Source: Flavobacterium amniphilum (GTDB taxonomy: Bacteria > Bacteroidota > Bacteroidia > Flavobacteriales > Flavobacteriaceae). Taken from it: DNA of 64,000 bases. Both the position numbers and the translations under genes were made by a program. Every line of letters starts with the position of its first letter. Position 1 is the first letter of the stretch. The notes beneath the pieces are model-generated. The model saw only the letters and a program-made list of their open reading frames with translations, was not told where the DNA came from and made no database searches. Location of the stretch: positions 62,001 through 126,000 of the forward strand of contig NZ_JAMLJL010000012.1 in the NCBI RefSeq assembly GCF_023634845.1, given 5' to 3'. This document shows positions 25,866 through 33,112 of this stretch, piece after piece.

Positions 25866-26788
25866 ATGAATCCGAAAAAAATACTTACTGTCTTATTATC
25901 AATATTTTCAGTTTACCTGTACGGACAGGAACAAAAACCTGAAATAATCGACATTCTCCCGAAATGGGAAATAAATGACACCCACACTCTGGTTACCAAA
26001 AAAACTGTATCAGAAATAGTTGACAGGAAAACAGTTAACAGTACTTCTACTTTTAACGCAACCATTAAAGTCGTTGAGAAAAATGAAAACGGTTATATTT
26101 TACAATGGATTTTCACCAACAGTAAATTGTCTCCAACCGTAGATGACTCTGAGGACAAAGTTATTTCAAAATTGCAGGGAAAGGAAATACGCATTAAGTT
26201 CTCAAAATACGGGGAATTTATTAGAATCGATAATGAAAATGAATTAAGGTTGACCTGCAACAAGATACTTGATGATTTTATTGCAAAAGAAAAAATCCAG
26301 AAAGAAAAAGCTCTTTAAAAGGAACAAAACTTTTCATAGCAAATGATAAAGGAGTCGAAATCGTAATATTAAAACAAATACAAATGTATTTTCTTTATTC
26401 CGGTAAAAGATTTGAATTGGATAAAGAAAATATTTTCCATCCGAAACATCCAAATTTTTTAGGCGGGGAACCTTTTACTGCGACAGAAACCATAAAGTTA
26501 TCAGAACTCAATAATGAAGATTCTGTTTACATTATTAATGCCAAAGTAATTGTCGATGATAAGGAATTAAAAGAAAAAGTAGCTGCTTACACAAAAAAAA
26601 TATACAATTACAGTGATAAAGATGTAGCATTAATTTTAGAAAAATACCCGTTGGAAATGAGTAACAAAACAATTCAGCAGGTAGATTTAAAGAAAAGTAT
26701 CCTGAAAAAAACCGAATTTAAAAGAGTTATTAAAATTGGTAATTTGTACAATTCGGTTATAACCTATGTTATTGACGTTGTAGAATAA
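25866..26788 (+). pseudogene. secreted protein gene interrupted by an apparent -1 frameshift
   Basis: The first frame starts at 25866 with a signal peptide (MNPKKILTVLLSIFSVYLYGQ) and runs 150 codons to a TAA at 26316-26318. The second frame is open across that stop and through to 26788 and continues with protein-like sequence (GTKLFIANDKGVEIVILKQI before its first Met). Adding one A to the A run near 26305-26309 joins the two into a single reading of about 307 residues. So this is either a genuine frameshift, a sequencing error in a homopolymer, or, less likely, programmed slippage. The family is unknown; the ORF from 26384 alone has no signal peptide. Confidence 0.72.
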
Positions 26789-26803
26789 CCAATCCTAAAA
26801 TTT

Positions 26804-26841
26804 CGTACTTTTAATTGGTTTTACAACCAATTAAAAGTACG
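26804..26841 (+). promoter_or_regulatory. perfect 17-bp inverted repeat ending 5 bp before a start codon
   Basis: The left arm (26804-26820, beginning CGTACTTTTAATTGG) and right arm (26825-26841) are exact reverse complements around the loop TTAC. No T run follows on the plus strand. The right arm ends 5 bp before the ATG of the nuclease/phosphatase gene, so it could control translation, serve as an operator, or end upstream transcription. Confidence 0.75.
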
Positions 26842-26846
26842 GAACA

Positions 26847-27566
26847 ATGAAAATCATCACCTGGAACTGTAACATGGCTTTCCGGAAAAAAGCGGAACCT
26901 ATTTTCGCTTACAATCCGGATATTCTCGTGGTTCCCGAATGTGAAAACCCGGAGAAATTAAGCTTCGCCGAAGGATTACAAACACCGGATGATATCATCT
27001 GGCACGGCAAAAACCAAAACAAAGGAATTGGCATCTTCGCCTTCAACAACTACAAACTGAAGTTACTGGACTGCCATAATACCAACTTCAAAAACATTCT
27101 GCCCATTTCGGTTACAAAAGACAAAGAGGAATTTATGCTCTTTGCCATCTGGGCCAATAATCCCGGAGACAAAGACGGTGCCTATGTCACCCAGGTTTGG
27201 AAAGCCTTGAAATATTATGAAGATTTACTCTCGGAAACCAACACGATCCTGATCGGGGATTTTAACAGCAATACGATTTGGGACAAACCCAGACGGGAAG
27301 GGAACCATTCAACGGTGGTGGCCAAACTGGAAGCGAAGAAAATATACAGTACCTACCATACCTTTTTCAATCAGGTTCAGGGAAAAGAAGCGCATCCCAC
27401 CTGGTACCTGTACCGCCATCAGGACAAACCCTATCACTTGGATTACTGTTTTGCTTCGGCCGATTTCATGGAAAACCTCAAATCGGTGGAAGTGGGTAAA
27501 TACGAAGACTGGTCGATGTACTCCGACCATAAACCTTTAATCGTTGAATTTAACGCTAAACCATGA
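26847..27566 (+). CDS. endonuclease/exonuclease/phosphatase family protein
   Basis: A 239-aa cytoplasmic member of the DNase I/ExoIII-like fold. ITWNCNMAFRKKAEPIF (about 3-19) supplies the N-terminal metal-binding Asn, LVVPECENP the catalytic Glu, ILIGDFNSNTIWD (about 135-147) the GDFN motif, and YHLDYCFAS with the final SDHKPLIVEF the DH pair. The substrate may be DNA, RNA or a phospho-compound. It begins 5 bp after a strong inverted repeat and is 6 bp upstream of the next gene, suggesting an operon with the two reductase genes. Confidence 0.85.
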   Translation: MKIITWNCNMAFRKKAEPIFAYNPDILVVPECENPEKLSFAEGLQTPDDIIWHGKNQNKGIGIFAFNNYKLKLLDCHNTNFKNILPISVTKDKEEFMLFAIWANNPGDKDGAYVTQVWKALKYYEDLLSETNTILIGDFNSNTIWDKPRREGNHSTVVAKLEAKKIYSTYHTFFNQVQGKEAHPTWYLYRHQDKPYHLDYCFASADFMENLKSVEVGKYEDWSMYSDHKPLIVEFNAKP

Positions 27567-27572
27567 TATCCC

Positions 27573-28157
27573 ATGAGAAAAGTAATTGCAGCAATCAATA
27601 TGACACTCGACGGGTTTTGTGACCACACCGCCATCATTCCGGATGAACAGATGCACCAGCATTATACGGATTTGCTGGACGAATCCGGGGTTGTTTTATA
27701 CGGCAGGATCACATACCAACTGATGGAATACTGGCCTACGGTTTTGAAGGAACCTACCGGCATCCGGGAAACGGATGACTTCGCCCACTCGATCGACCGC
27801 ATCCCGAAAGTGGTGTTTTCCCGTACACTGGAAACAACAAACTGGGATACAGCACGCATCGCCACAAATGAGCTGAAAGAGGAAGTCCTGGCGCTCAAAC
27901 AGGAAGAAGGCAAAGACATTTTAGTGGGAAGCCCCAGTTTGATTATTGCCCTGACACAGCTTGGCCTGATCGATGAGTACCAACTCTGCCTACATCCGGT
28001 AATTGCGGGAGGAGGTATGCCGTTGTTTAAAAACATCAATGAAAGGGTAGTCTTATCTTTGGTCAAAACCAAAACCTTTAATTCGGGGGCCATCATTCTT
28101 TACTACCATTCGCACCTGCGTTTTACTGCAGACTCCTTCAAAAAGATACCGTTATGA
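27573..28157 (+). CDS. dihydrofolate reductase family (RibD C-terminal) protein, copy 1
   Basis: A 194-aa protein. MRKVIAAINMTLDGF at the start, VVLYGRITYQLMEYW (about 36-50) with the NADPH-binding GR(I/K)T motif, and DILVGSPSLIIALTQLGLID (about 112-131) identify the RibD-C/DHFR-like reductase fold (YwjB/YyaP). The substrate of these short stand-alone members is unknown. Its last 4 bases overlap the next gene, a second member of the same family. Confidence 0.85.
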   Translation: MRKVIAAINMTLDGFCDHTAIIPDEQMHQHYTDLLDESGVVLYGRITYQLMEYWPTVLKEPTGIRETDDFAHSIDRIPKVVFSRTLETTNWDTARIATNELKEEVLALKQEEGKDILVGSPSLIIALTQLGLIDEYQLCLHPVIAGGGMPLFKNINERVVLSLVKTKTFNSGAIILYYHSHLRFTADSFKKIPL

Positions 28158-28747
28158 GAAAAATAATCATCTTATCCATGCTGTCTCTTGACGGCGTGAT
28201 GCAAGGCCCAGGAGGCCCGGAAGAGGATACCTCAAACGGTTTTGAATACGGCGGCTGGACAGCTGCCTTCGGGGATCCGGTTTTTGGGGAAGCACTGAAA
28301 AAGGAAATGGAACCGTCTGATTACCTCTTGGGCCGGAAAACATTCGAAATCTGGGAGAATTACTGGCCCAATCACAACCACTTCTGGCCTGCCATTAATG
28401 CGGGTACCAAATATGTGCTGTCGAAAACAGTCAAAGACTCTGATTGGAACAACTCGATCTTCCTCGAAAATGTAGCCGAGATCAAAGCCTTAAAACATAC
28501 GGATGGTCCTGACCTGCAGGTCTGGGGAAGCAGTGAATTGGTACAGCTCCTCCTCCAACATGATTTATCCGACGTCCTCACAATCAAAACATTCCCCGTT
28601 ATTCTGGGCAAAGGCAAAAAACTATTTGCCGACAACGCCATTCCCGCTGCTTTTACCCTGAAAGAAAACCTGGTAACCCCAAAAGGGGTGATTATTGCGA
28701 CATACGAAAGGGATGGTGATGTAAAGACGGGTACGGCTGGCGGATAG
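28154..28747 (+). CDS. dihydrofolate reductase family (RibD C-terminal) protein, copy 2
   Basis: A 197-aa second RibD-C-type protein, translationally coupled (ATGA overlap) to the first. Motifs are MLSLDGVMQGPGGPEED, YLLGRKTFEIWENYWP (about 56-71) and LQVWGSSELVQLLL (about 115-128). The two are only distantly alike, so the pair is an old duplication or a recruited heterodimer rather than a recent copy. Confidence 0.85.
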   Translation: MRKIIILSMLSLDGVMQGPGGPEEDTSNGFEYGGWTAAFGDPVFGEALKKEMEPSDYLLGRKTFEIWENYWPNHNHFWPAINAGTKYVLSKTVKDSDWNNSIFLENVAEIKALKHTDGPDLQVWGSSELVQLLLQHDLSDVLTIKTFPVILGKGKKLFADNAIPAAFTLKENLVTPKGVIIATYERDGDVKTGTAGG

Positions 28748-28794
28748 TGTTTTATTATTTATGAATTAGTGGCTTTGTCATTTCGACGAAGGAG

Positions 28795-28826
28795 ACACGA
28801 GCGACAGCGACTGATGAAATAAATCC
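28795..28826 (+). repeat. short dispersed repeat
   Basis: ACACGAGCGACAGCGACTGATG... followed by AAATAAATCC; a close match to 48099-48130. It is preceded by a CATTTCGACGAAGGAG stretch of the kind often seen in Flavobacterium intergenic repeats. Confidence 0.6.
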
Positions 28827-28860
28827 CATAAAGTAAACTAATTCTCTTCCATTCTTTATC

Positions 28861-29231
28861 TTTTACCTCATCCTCCTGCGTCGGATACTGCTTGTTCTTT
28901 TCTTTTGCCTTGATGTCTCGTCTAAGGCCGAGACACAGCAAAGAAACAAAAAATCAAGTCTTGGACTCTCGGCGTTCCATTTTCCTTTTGAATCCTAAAA
29001 GAAAAGAACTCACCCTTCGGGCTCAGACAGCTTTTCTTTTTACGGATTCTACAAGGAATGGAACCTCGCCTGCGAGTCCTAAGCCAAAACCCATCGCATG
29101 TCTTTGACGGAAACCCCAACCCTGAATTCATGAATTCGCGGTTGTCTTAACCCTGAATTCATAAATCCAAGGTGATATTGTTTGCAGAAAATTGAAATCC
29201 GGTTTTTATTTGCGGCTTAAATTTATACGCC
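28861..29231 (+). repeat. ~300-bp dispersed intergenic element, copy 1
   Basis: Nearly identical to 30109-30408 for most of its length, and its right half matches 32291-32497. Inside are the GTCTCG/CGAGAC hairpin (28915-28934), a CGGGCTCAGACAGC segment, GGAATGGAACCTCGCCTGCG, and CCTGAATTCATGAATTC. Short open frames cross it in both directions but are present only because the repeat is; they are not genes. The right end extends into the leader of the next small ORF. Confidence 0.88.
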
Positions 29232-29357
29232 ATGAAAACATTTAACCACACAAAAGAAGACTTACGCTATTTACTATTGATAATAGGCTTGTTCCTATTG
29301 CTCCTTATTCTTGCCTTTGAATTAGGACAACTGTACGGCATGACGCTCGTCAATTAA
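29232..29357 (+). CDS. 41-aa single-TM microprotein, uncertain
   Basis: A small open frame starting ATG AAA ACA directly after the repeat-associated leader. The product begins MKTFNHTKEDLRYLLL, has one TM segment (about 13-30) and ends GMTLVN. Its start codon and upstream 30 bases match those of the secreted protein at 32498, so the leader that drives that gene here drives this ORF, with the secreted paralogue following 44 bp later. Coding status is plausible but unproven. Confidence 0.45.
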   Translation: MKTFNHTKEDLRYLLLIIGLFLLLLILAFELGQLYGMTLVN

Positions 29358-29401
29358 TTTTATTCTGTAGTCTGATCCAAACCAATTTATTCATTACACC
29401 C

Positions 29402-29893
29402 ATGTTTTTACAAGCCATTATTGATTTCTCTCTAAAGATTCTATTCCTTATTGTTTTCCTGTACTCCTGCCCTGTTTTCTCGCAAAATGCAGGATTAGGC
29501 ATCAAGGAAAAGGAATACAGCTCCACTGGACAGTACACTAAACCAACCCAAATCAGTTTTGCCTTTGCCGGTGACGATGATTATACCAACTATTACTTCA
29601 ACGATCTCAAAGAACATATCTTCAAGGAATTCACCAAAAAAGGGATTCAGGTAAGTTTCCCGAATGTACCCACAAATACCCCTACGTTCTCACTCAAGGT
29701 GTCTGATTCCAAAGTAATCCATGAAAACGGCGGTTACGACCGGGAAATCCGGTATACACTTGATGGTGTCTTGTATACCAATAACACTTTAGAACCGCTT
29801 CTCTCATTCAAAATTACCGTAAACACCCTCCATGACATGAACCAGCAGAATAAAGAGGTAGTGAAGTATTTGCTGGGAAAGATTGAAGGATAG
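29402..29893 (+). CDS. secreted protein, paralogue of the gene at 32498, unknown function
   Basis: A 163-aa protein with an N-terminal hydrophobic signal (about 8-29, ending VFSQ). The mature part shares a core with the protein at 32498: YTKP, ISFAF, YYFNDLKEH, FTKKGIQV, FSLKV, VIHENGGYDREI, LLSFKI and VNTLHDMNQQNK. No known family. Both copies are flanked by the same dispersed repeats, so they arose by duplication of a repeat-bounded segment. Confidence 0.72.
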   Translation: MFLQAIIDFSLKILFLIVFLYSCPVFSQNAGLGIKEKEYSSTGQYTKPTQISFAFAGDDDYTNYYFNDLKEHIFKEFTKKGIQVSFPNVPTNTPTFSLKVSDSKVIHENGGYDREIRYTLDGVLYTNNTLEPLLSFKITVNTLHDMNQQNKEVVKYLLGKIEG

Positions 29894-30108
29894 GGCTTCG
29901 ATACTTCGACAAGCTCAGTAACCGGAGCTCAGCCACCAGTGAAGGATTGAAGAATTTAAAGATTAGCTTCCGTCACCTCGAGTGTTTTCATAACGAAGTG
30001 GAGAAAATATATCGAGAGGCACAACTTATAAAGGTTCTCGATACAATTTTAACTCCACGATGTTATGGCTGTCTCAATAGCTATCGGGGCGAACTGACGA
30101 AACGACTA
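29893..30108 (+). repeat. composite intergenic repeat (C, B and inverted B')
   Basis: Begins with GGGCTTCGATACTTCGACAA (C, 29893-29953), then CACCTCGAGTGTTTTC...ATCGAGAGG (B, about 29974-30019), then an inverted partner with TTCTCGATACAATTTTAACT (B', about 30034-30105) that includes half of the CCCGATAGCTATCGGG palindrome (30076-30089). B and B' can pair. No gene is present. Confidence 0.8.
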
Positions 30109-30408
30109 TTTTACCTCATCCGCTGATGCGGATACGGCTTGTTCTTTTCTTTTGCCTTGATGTCTCGTCTAAGGCCGAGACACGCAGAAATCTCGTCTAA
30201 GGCCGAGACACGGCAAAATCAAGTCTTGGACTCTCGGCGTTCCATTTTCCTTTTGAATCCTAAAAGAAAAGAACTCACCCTTCGGGCTCAGACAGCTTTT
30301 CTTTTTACGGATTCTGCAAGGAATGGAACCTCGCCTACGAGTCCTAAGCCAAAACCCATCGCATGTCTTTGACGGAAATTGAACCCTCAATTCGTGAATT
30401 CACGGTGG
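30109..30408 (+). repeat. ~300-bp dispersed intergenic element, copy 2
   Basis: Matches 28861-29150 closely. It differs by a tandem duplication of the TCTCGTCTAAGGCCGAGACAC hairpin unit (30163-30183 and about 30190-30211). Ends before the ars promoter region. Confidence 0.88.
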
Positions 30409-30448
30409 CTATAACTTGACTTCTGACTTCATAATAACCGGGACTAAC

Positions 30449-30458
30449 ATATCGCAAT
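30449..30458 (-). promoter_or_regulatory. ArsR-type half site
   Basis: ATATCGCAAT, the reverse complement of the right half of the operator at 30496-30517 (ATTGCGATAT). It may be an auxiliary site 50 bp upstream. Confidence 0.35.
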
Positions 30459-30495
30459 CAAAAAAAACATCTTCTTTTTCTCGAAGTTTAAATTA

Positions 30496-30517
30496 TATAT
30501 CGTAATATTGCGATATA
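30496..30517 (+). promoter_or_regulatory. probable ArsR operator upstream of arsR
   Basis: Inverted repeat TATATCG...CGATATA (7-bp arms, 8-bp centre TAATATTG), 10 bp before the arsR start. Similar ATCGTAATATT sequence recurs at 30878-30893 before the second gene. Location and shape fit ArsR/SmtB self-regulation. Confidence 0.65.
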
Positions 30518-30527
30518 CAAATATATC

Positions 30528-30857
30528 ATGGGAACATCTAAGACTGAGATATTTAACAACAAGCAAAACCGGTTGGCTACCCTCTTCAAAGCATTGGGAC
30601 ATCCTGCCCGAATTGCCATTCTCCAATACATCATCAAGCAAAACGCCTGTATCTGTAATGACTTGGTAAACGAACTGGGTTTGGCTCAGGCTACTATTTC
30701 GCAGCATTTAAAAGAGCTTAAAAATGTAGGAATCATTAAAGGCAATATCGAAGGAACCAGTGTTTGCTATTGCATTAATGAAACTATTTGGAGCGAGATA
30801 CAGGGTGAATTGGGTATTTTCTTTTCGGAGAATATCTCTTCAAACAATTGTTGCTGA
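30528..30857 (+). CDS. arsR: ArsR family metalloregulator
   Basis: A 109-aa winged-helix repressor. FKALGHPARIAILQYI, then QNACICNDLVNELGLAQATISQHLKEL cover the metal-binding CxC-type helix (cysteines near 42 and 44) and the recognition helix; the protein ends in a Cys pair (SNNCC) that could add a ligand. The sensing Cys pattern is that of arsenite or antimonite sensors. It would repress the operon by binding the inverted repeat just upstream and the similar site before the next gene. Confidence 0.87.
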   Translation: MGTSKTEIFNNKQNRLATLFKALGHPARIAILQYIIKQNACICNDLVNELGLAQATISQHLKELKNVGIIKGNIEGTSVCYCINETIWSEIQGELGIFFSENISSNNCC

Positions 30858-30877
30858 CCTTTTTTTAGTTATAACCA

Positions 30878-30893
30878 TCGTAATATTACAATA
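30878..30893 (+). promoter_or_regulatory. second ArsR-type site
   Basis: ATCGTAATATTACAAT, 13 of 16 bases identical to ATCGTAATATTGCGAT in the arsR operator, placed 21 bp before the start of the DUF6428 gene, so that gene may have its own ArsR-controlled promoter. Confidence 0.5.
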
Positions 30894-30914
30894 AAACAAC
30901 TTAATACAACTATT

Positions 30915-31364
30915 ATGAAACTATCTGAAATTAAAACCATTCTTCCTGCACTGGATGATGTTGCATTCCAATTAGAGAACGGGACTTTTGTCCCTGAGCA
31001 TTTCCACGTCACTGAAATTGGTACCATTAACAAACATTTTATCGATTGCGGCGGTACCATCCGCAAGGAGAAAACCGTGAACTTCCAACTTTGGGACGCC
31101 AATGATTTTGAACACCGTTTAAAACCGGGTAAACTTTTACACATTATCCAACTCTCGGAAGATAAACTGGGAATTGAAGACTCTGAAATCGAAGTGGAAT
31201 TCCAAAACGGTACCATCGGTAAATATGACCTGGCTTTCAACGGCTCGCACTTTGTCCTGTTAAACAAGAAAACAGCCTGCCTGGCTTCTTCAAGCTGTGG
31301 GGTTCCCGCACCAAACACCGAAAAGACAGCCGCTTGTTGTTCCACTACCTCAACCTGTTGTTAA
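30915..31364 (+). CDS. DUF6428 family protein with Cys-rich tail
   Basis: A 149-aa cytoplasmic protein found in Bacteroidota ars operons (DUF6428). HFHVTEIGTINKHFIDCGGT (about 31-50) is the most conserved stretch. The last 30 residues contain six cysteines as single, CC, and terminal CC groups separated by Ser/Thr/Ala, suggesting binding of arsenite or another soft metal. Biochemical role not established. It is followed after 2 bp by a microprotein gene and then an arsenate-reductase-like gene. Confidence 0.78.
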   Translation: MKLSEIKTILPALDDVAFQLENGTFVPEHFHVTEIGTINKHFIDCGGTIRKEKTVNFQLWDANDFEHRLKPGKLLHIIQLSEDKLGIEDSEIEVEFQNGTIGKYDLAFNGSHFVLLNKKTACLASSSCGVPAPNTEKTAACCSTTSTCC

Positions 31365-31366
31365 GC

Positions 31367-31492
31367 ATGAAAGAAAAGCTAATCCAATACCGGAAACCTG
31401 TCATCATCACACTTTCGGTAATCGTCTTGCAGTTATTGTTTGGGTTTGATCCTAAATTTTGCATCATCAACATCATCTGGTTATTCGTATAA
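31367..31492 (+). CDS. 41-aa single-TM microprotein in the ars operon
   Basis: Starts 2 bp after the DUF6428 stop and ends 3 bp before the ArsC start, so it fills the gap exactly. The product begins MKEKLIQYRKP, has a hydrophobic helix (about 11-26), GFDPKFC, then a second short hydrophobic stretch to the C-terminus. The single Cys is at residue 32. Tight operon fit is the main evidence for expression. Possible roles are membrane docking of the ars proteins or a remnant of an efflux component. Confidence 0.65.
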   Translation: MKEKLIQYRKPVIITLSVIVLQLLFGFDPKFCIINIIWLFV

Positions 31493-31495
31493 AAC

Positions 31496-31915
31496 ATGGA
31501 AACAACAAACATTTTAGTCCTTTGTACCGGGAACAGTTGCCGCAGCCAGATCGCGGAAGGCTACCTGCGTCATTTCGCCGGCAATAAAGCAGTCATTTAC
31601 AGTGCCGGAATCGAAACACACGGTGTTAATCCGAAGGCGGTTTCGATCATGAAGGAAGACGGTATCGATATTTCAAACCATACGTCAAACCATATTGATG
31701 AATACCGCGACATTGACTTCAAATTTGTGATCACGGTCTGTGACCATGCCCGGGAAAGCTGTCCCTTCTTCCCTACTAACGCCCAAATGTTCCACCATAA
31801 CTTTCCTGATCCGGCGAAGGCGGTTGGCAGCGATGCTGAAATTGAAGCGGAATTCCGAGAAGTGAGGGATATGGTTAAGGAGTATTGTAGAGAGTTTGTG
31901 GGGGAATATTTATAG
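31496..31915 (+). CDS. arsC: arsenate reductase, low-molecular-weight phosphatase type
   Basis: A 139-aa LMW-PTPase-fold enzyme that reduces arsenate to arsenite. The P-loop CTGNSCRS (10-17) is CX5R; FVITVCDHARESCPFFP (about 75-91) carries the two further cysteines of the thioredoxin-coupled type; HHNFPDPAKA contains the general-acid Asp. Fourth gene of arsR, DUF6428, microprotein, arsC. The usual next gene, an Acr3 or ArsB arsenite pump, is missing: repeats follow immediately. Confidence 0.88.
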   Translation: METTNILVLCTGNSCRSQIAEGYLRHFAGNKAVIYSAGIETHGVNPKAVSIMKEDGIDISNHTSNHIDEYRDIDFKFVITVCDHARESCPFFPTNAQMFHHNFPDPAKAVGSDAEIEAEFREVRDMVKEYCREFVGEYL

Positions 31916-31916
31916 G

Positions 31917-31977
31917 GATTATCAGATTATCCGATTGTCAGATTGTCCGATTGTCCGATTGTTAGATTATTGGATTG
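31917..31977 (+). repeat. 8-bp tandem repeat array
   Basis: Seven units of the type GATTATCA, GATTGTCC, GATTGTTA (31917-31972) and a partial eighth, starting at the arsC stop. Related arrays occur at 32988-33024, 37008-37047 and 43821-43860. Confidence 0.85.
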
Positions 31978-32290
31978 GGCTTCGATACTTCGACAAGCTC
32001 AGTAACCCAGCTCAGCCACCGATGAAGGATTGAAGGATTAGCTTCGGTCACCTCGAGTGTTTTCGTAACGAAGTGGAGAAAATGTATCGAGAGGTTTTTA
32101 CCTCATACCATTTTTAAAAACAGGATACAACTTTTCTCTCTTCTTTTATCATGTTGCATGCGTCACCTCGAGTGTTTTTTTACGGAGAGTAACGCAGTAA
32201 AAATCTATCGAGAGGCTACTTCTTTAATGGTTCTCGATACAATTTTACCTTCACTGCGTTACGTTAAAATCACTCGAACTGACGAGACTT
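31978..32290 (+). repeat. composite intergenic repeat (C, B, B, B')
   Basis: GGCTTCGATACTTCGACAAG (C, 31978-32040) leads to a B unit (32047-32095), spacer, second B unit (about 32162-32216), then the inverted B' (about 32229-32284). The second B and B' form a long imperfect inverted pair. No gene is present. Confidence 0.8.
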
Positions 32291-32497
32291 AAACAGTTTT
32301 TCTTTTTCTGGTTCCGCAAGGAATGGAACCTCGCCTGTAAATCCTAAGCCGGAGTTCATCGTATGTCTTTGACGGAAATTGAAACCTTTAATTCATGAAT
32401 TCACGGTTGTCTTAACCCTGAATTCATAAATTCGGGGTGGAATGGTTTGCGCAAAAACTAAAGTTGGTCTTTATTTGCAGCCTTAAAACTATACGCC
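32291..32497 (+). repeat. ~300-bp dispersed intergenic element, truncated copy 3
   Basis: Matches the right half of 28861-29231, from the TTTTTCTTTTT segment through GGAATGGAACCTCGCC, TCTTTGACGGAA and AATTCATGAATTC to the leader just before the start codon. The left half, including the GTCTCG hairpin, is missing. Confidence 0.8.
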
Positions 32498-32989
32498 GTG
32501 AAAACAGTTAGCAAATTTTTTTTAAACATTTCCTTATTCTTCATTCTGTTGTGTACAAACGTTGCTTTCCCGCAAAGTTCAAAGCCGGTTATTAAAGAAA
32601 CTGAATGTATTTATTCAGAACAATACACAAAACCGAAACAAATAACCTTTGCCTTCTACGGGAATCTAGAATATGCAAATTATTATTTTGCCGACTTGAA
32701 AGAGCACCTCAACAAACTATTTACCAAAAAAGGAATCCGGGTTAATTTCACTGACGAAGCCACTGATGAAACCATCTTCACACTCAAAGTGGACAATTCC
32801 AAAATCATTCATGAAAATGGCGGGTATGACCGTGAAATATCTTATGAACTTGAGGGTACAATCAATAAAAACAATACTGCAGAAACACTACTGTCTTTTA
32901 AGATTAACGTGAATACCGTTCATGATATCAATCAGCAGAATAAAAAAGTTGCGGAATATTTGTTGGGGAAGGTTTTAAAGAAAGATTGA
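32498..32989 (+). CDS. secreted protein, paralogue of the gene at 29402, unknown function
   Basis: A 163-aa protein using a GTG start, chosen because the upstream sequence (ACTATACGCC before GTG AAA ACA) matches the leader of the ORF at 29232. Signal peptide about 1-27 (ending FPQS). Core blocks shared with 29402 include YTKPKQITFAF, YYFADLKEHLN, FTKKGIRV, ENGGYDREI and DINQQNKKVAEYLLGK. No family is recognised. An 8-bp tandem array overlaps its stop codon. Confidence 0.72.
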   Translation: MKTVSKFFLNISLFFILLCTNVAFPQSSKPVIKETECIYSEQYTKPKQITFAFYGNLEYANYYFADLKEHLNKLFTKKGIRVNFTDEATDETIFTLKVDNSKIIHENGGYDREISYELEGTINKNNTAETLLSFKINVNTVHDINQQNKKVAEYLLGKVLKKD

Positions 32990-33081
32990 TTGCTTGATTG
33001 TACGATTATTCGATTGAAAGATTAGCTTCCGTCACCTCGAGTGTTTTCGTAACGAAGTGGAGAAAATGTATTGAGAGGCTA
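32988..33081 (+). repeat. 8-bp tandem array plus B element
   Basis: GATTGCTT, GATTGTAC, GATTATTC, GATTGAAA units (32988-33019) lead straight into a B element with CACCTCGAGTGTTTTCGTAA (about 33033-33079). Confidence 0.75.
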
Positions 33082-33091
33082 CAATCAGAAA

Positions 33092-33112
33092 GCGCGGATT
33101 TGCAATCCGTGC
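33092..33112 (+). repeat. short palindromic repeat
   Basis: GCGCGGATTTGCAATCCGTG plus C; a near-exact second copy is at 43792-43812. The arms CGGATT/AATCCG can form a hairpin. The rest of 33113-33338 holds a degenerate piece of the 300-bp element (GGAACCTAGCCTGCGAAAA near 33225) and nothing else I recognise. Confidence 0.7.

Noticed and set aside
28892..29131. Short open frames on both strands inside the 300-bp element
   Set aside because: The same frames recur at 30139-30390 because the DNA is repeated; their composition is not protein-like and they lack conserved starts.
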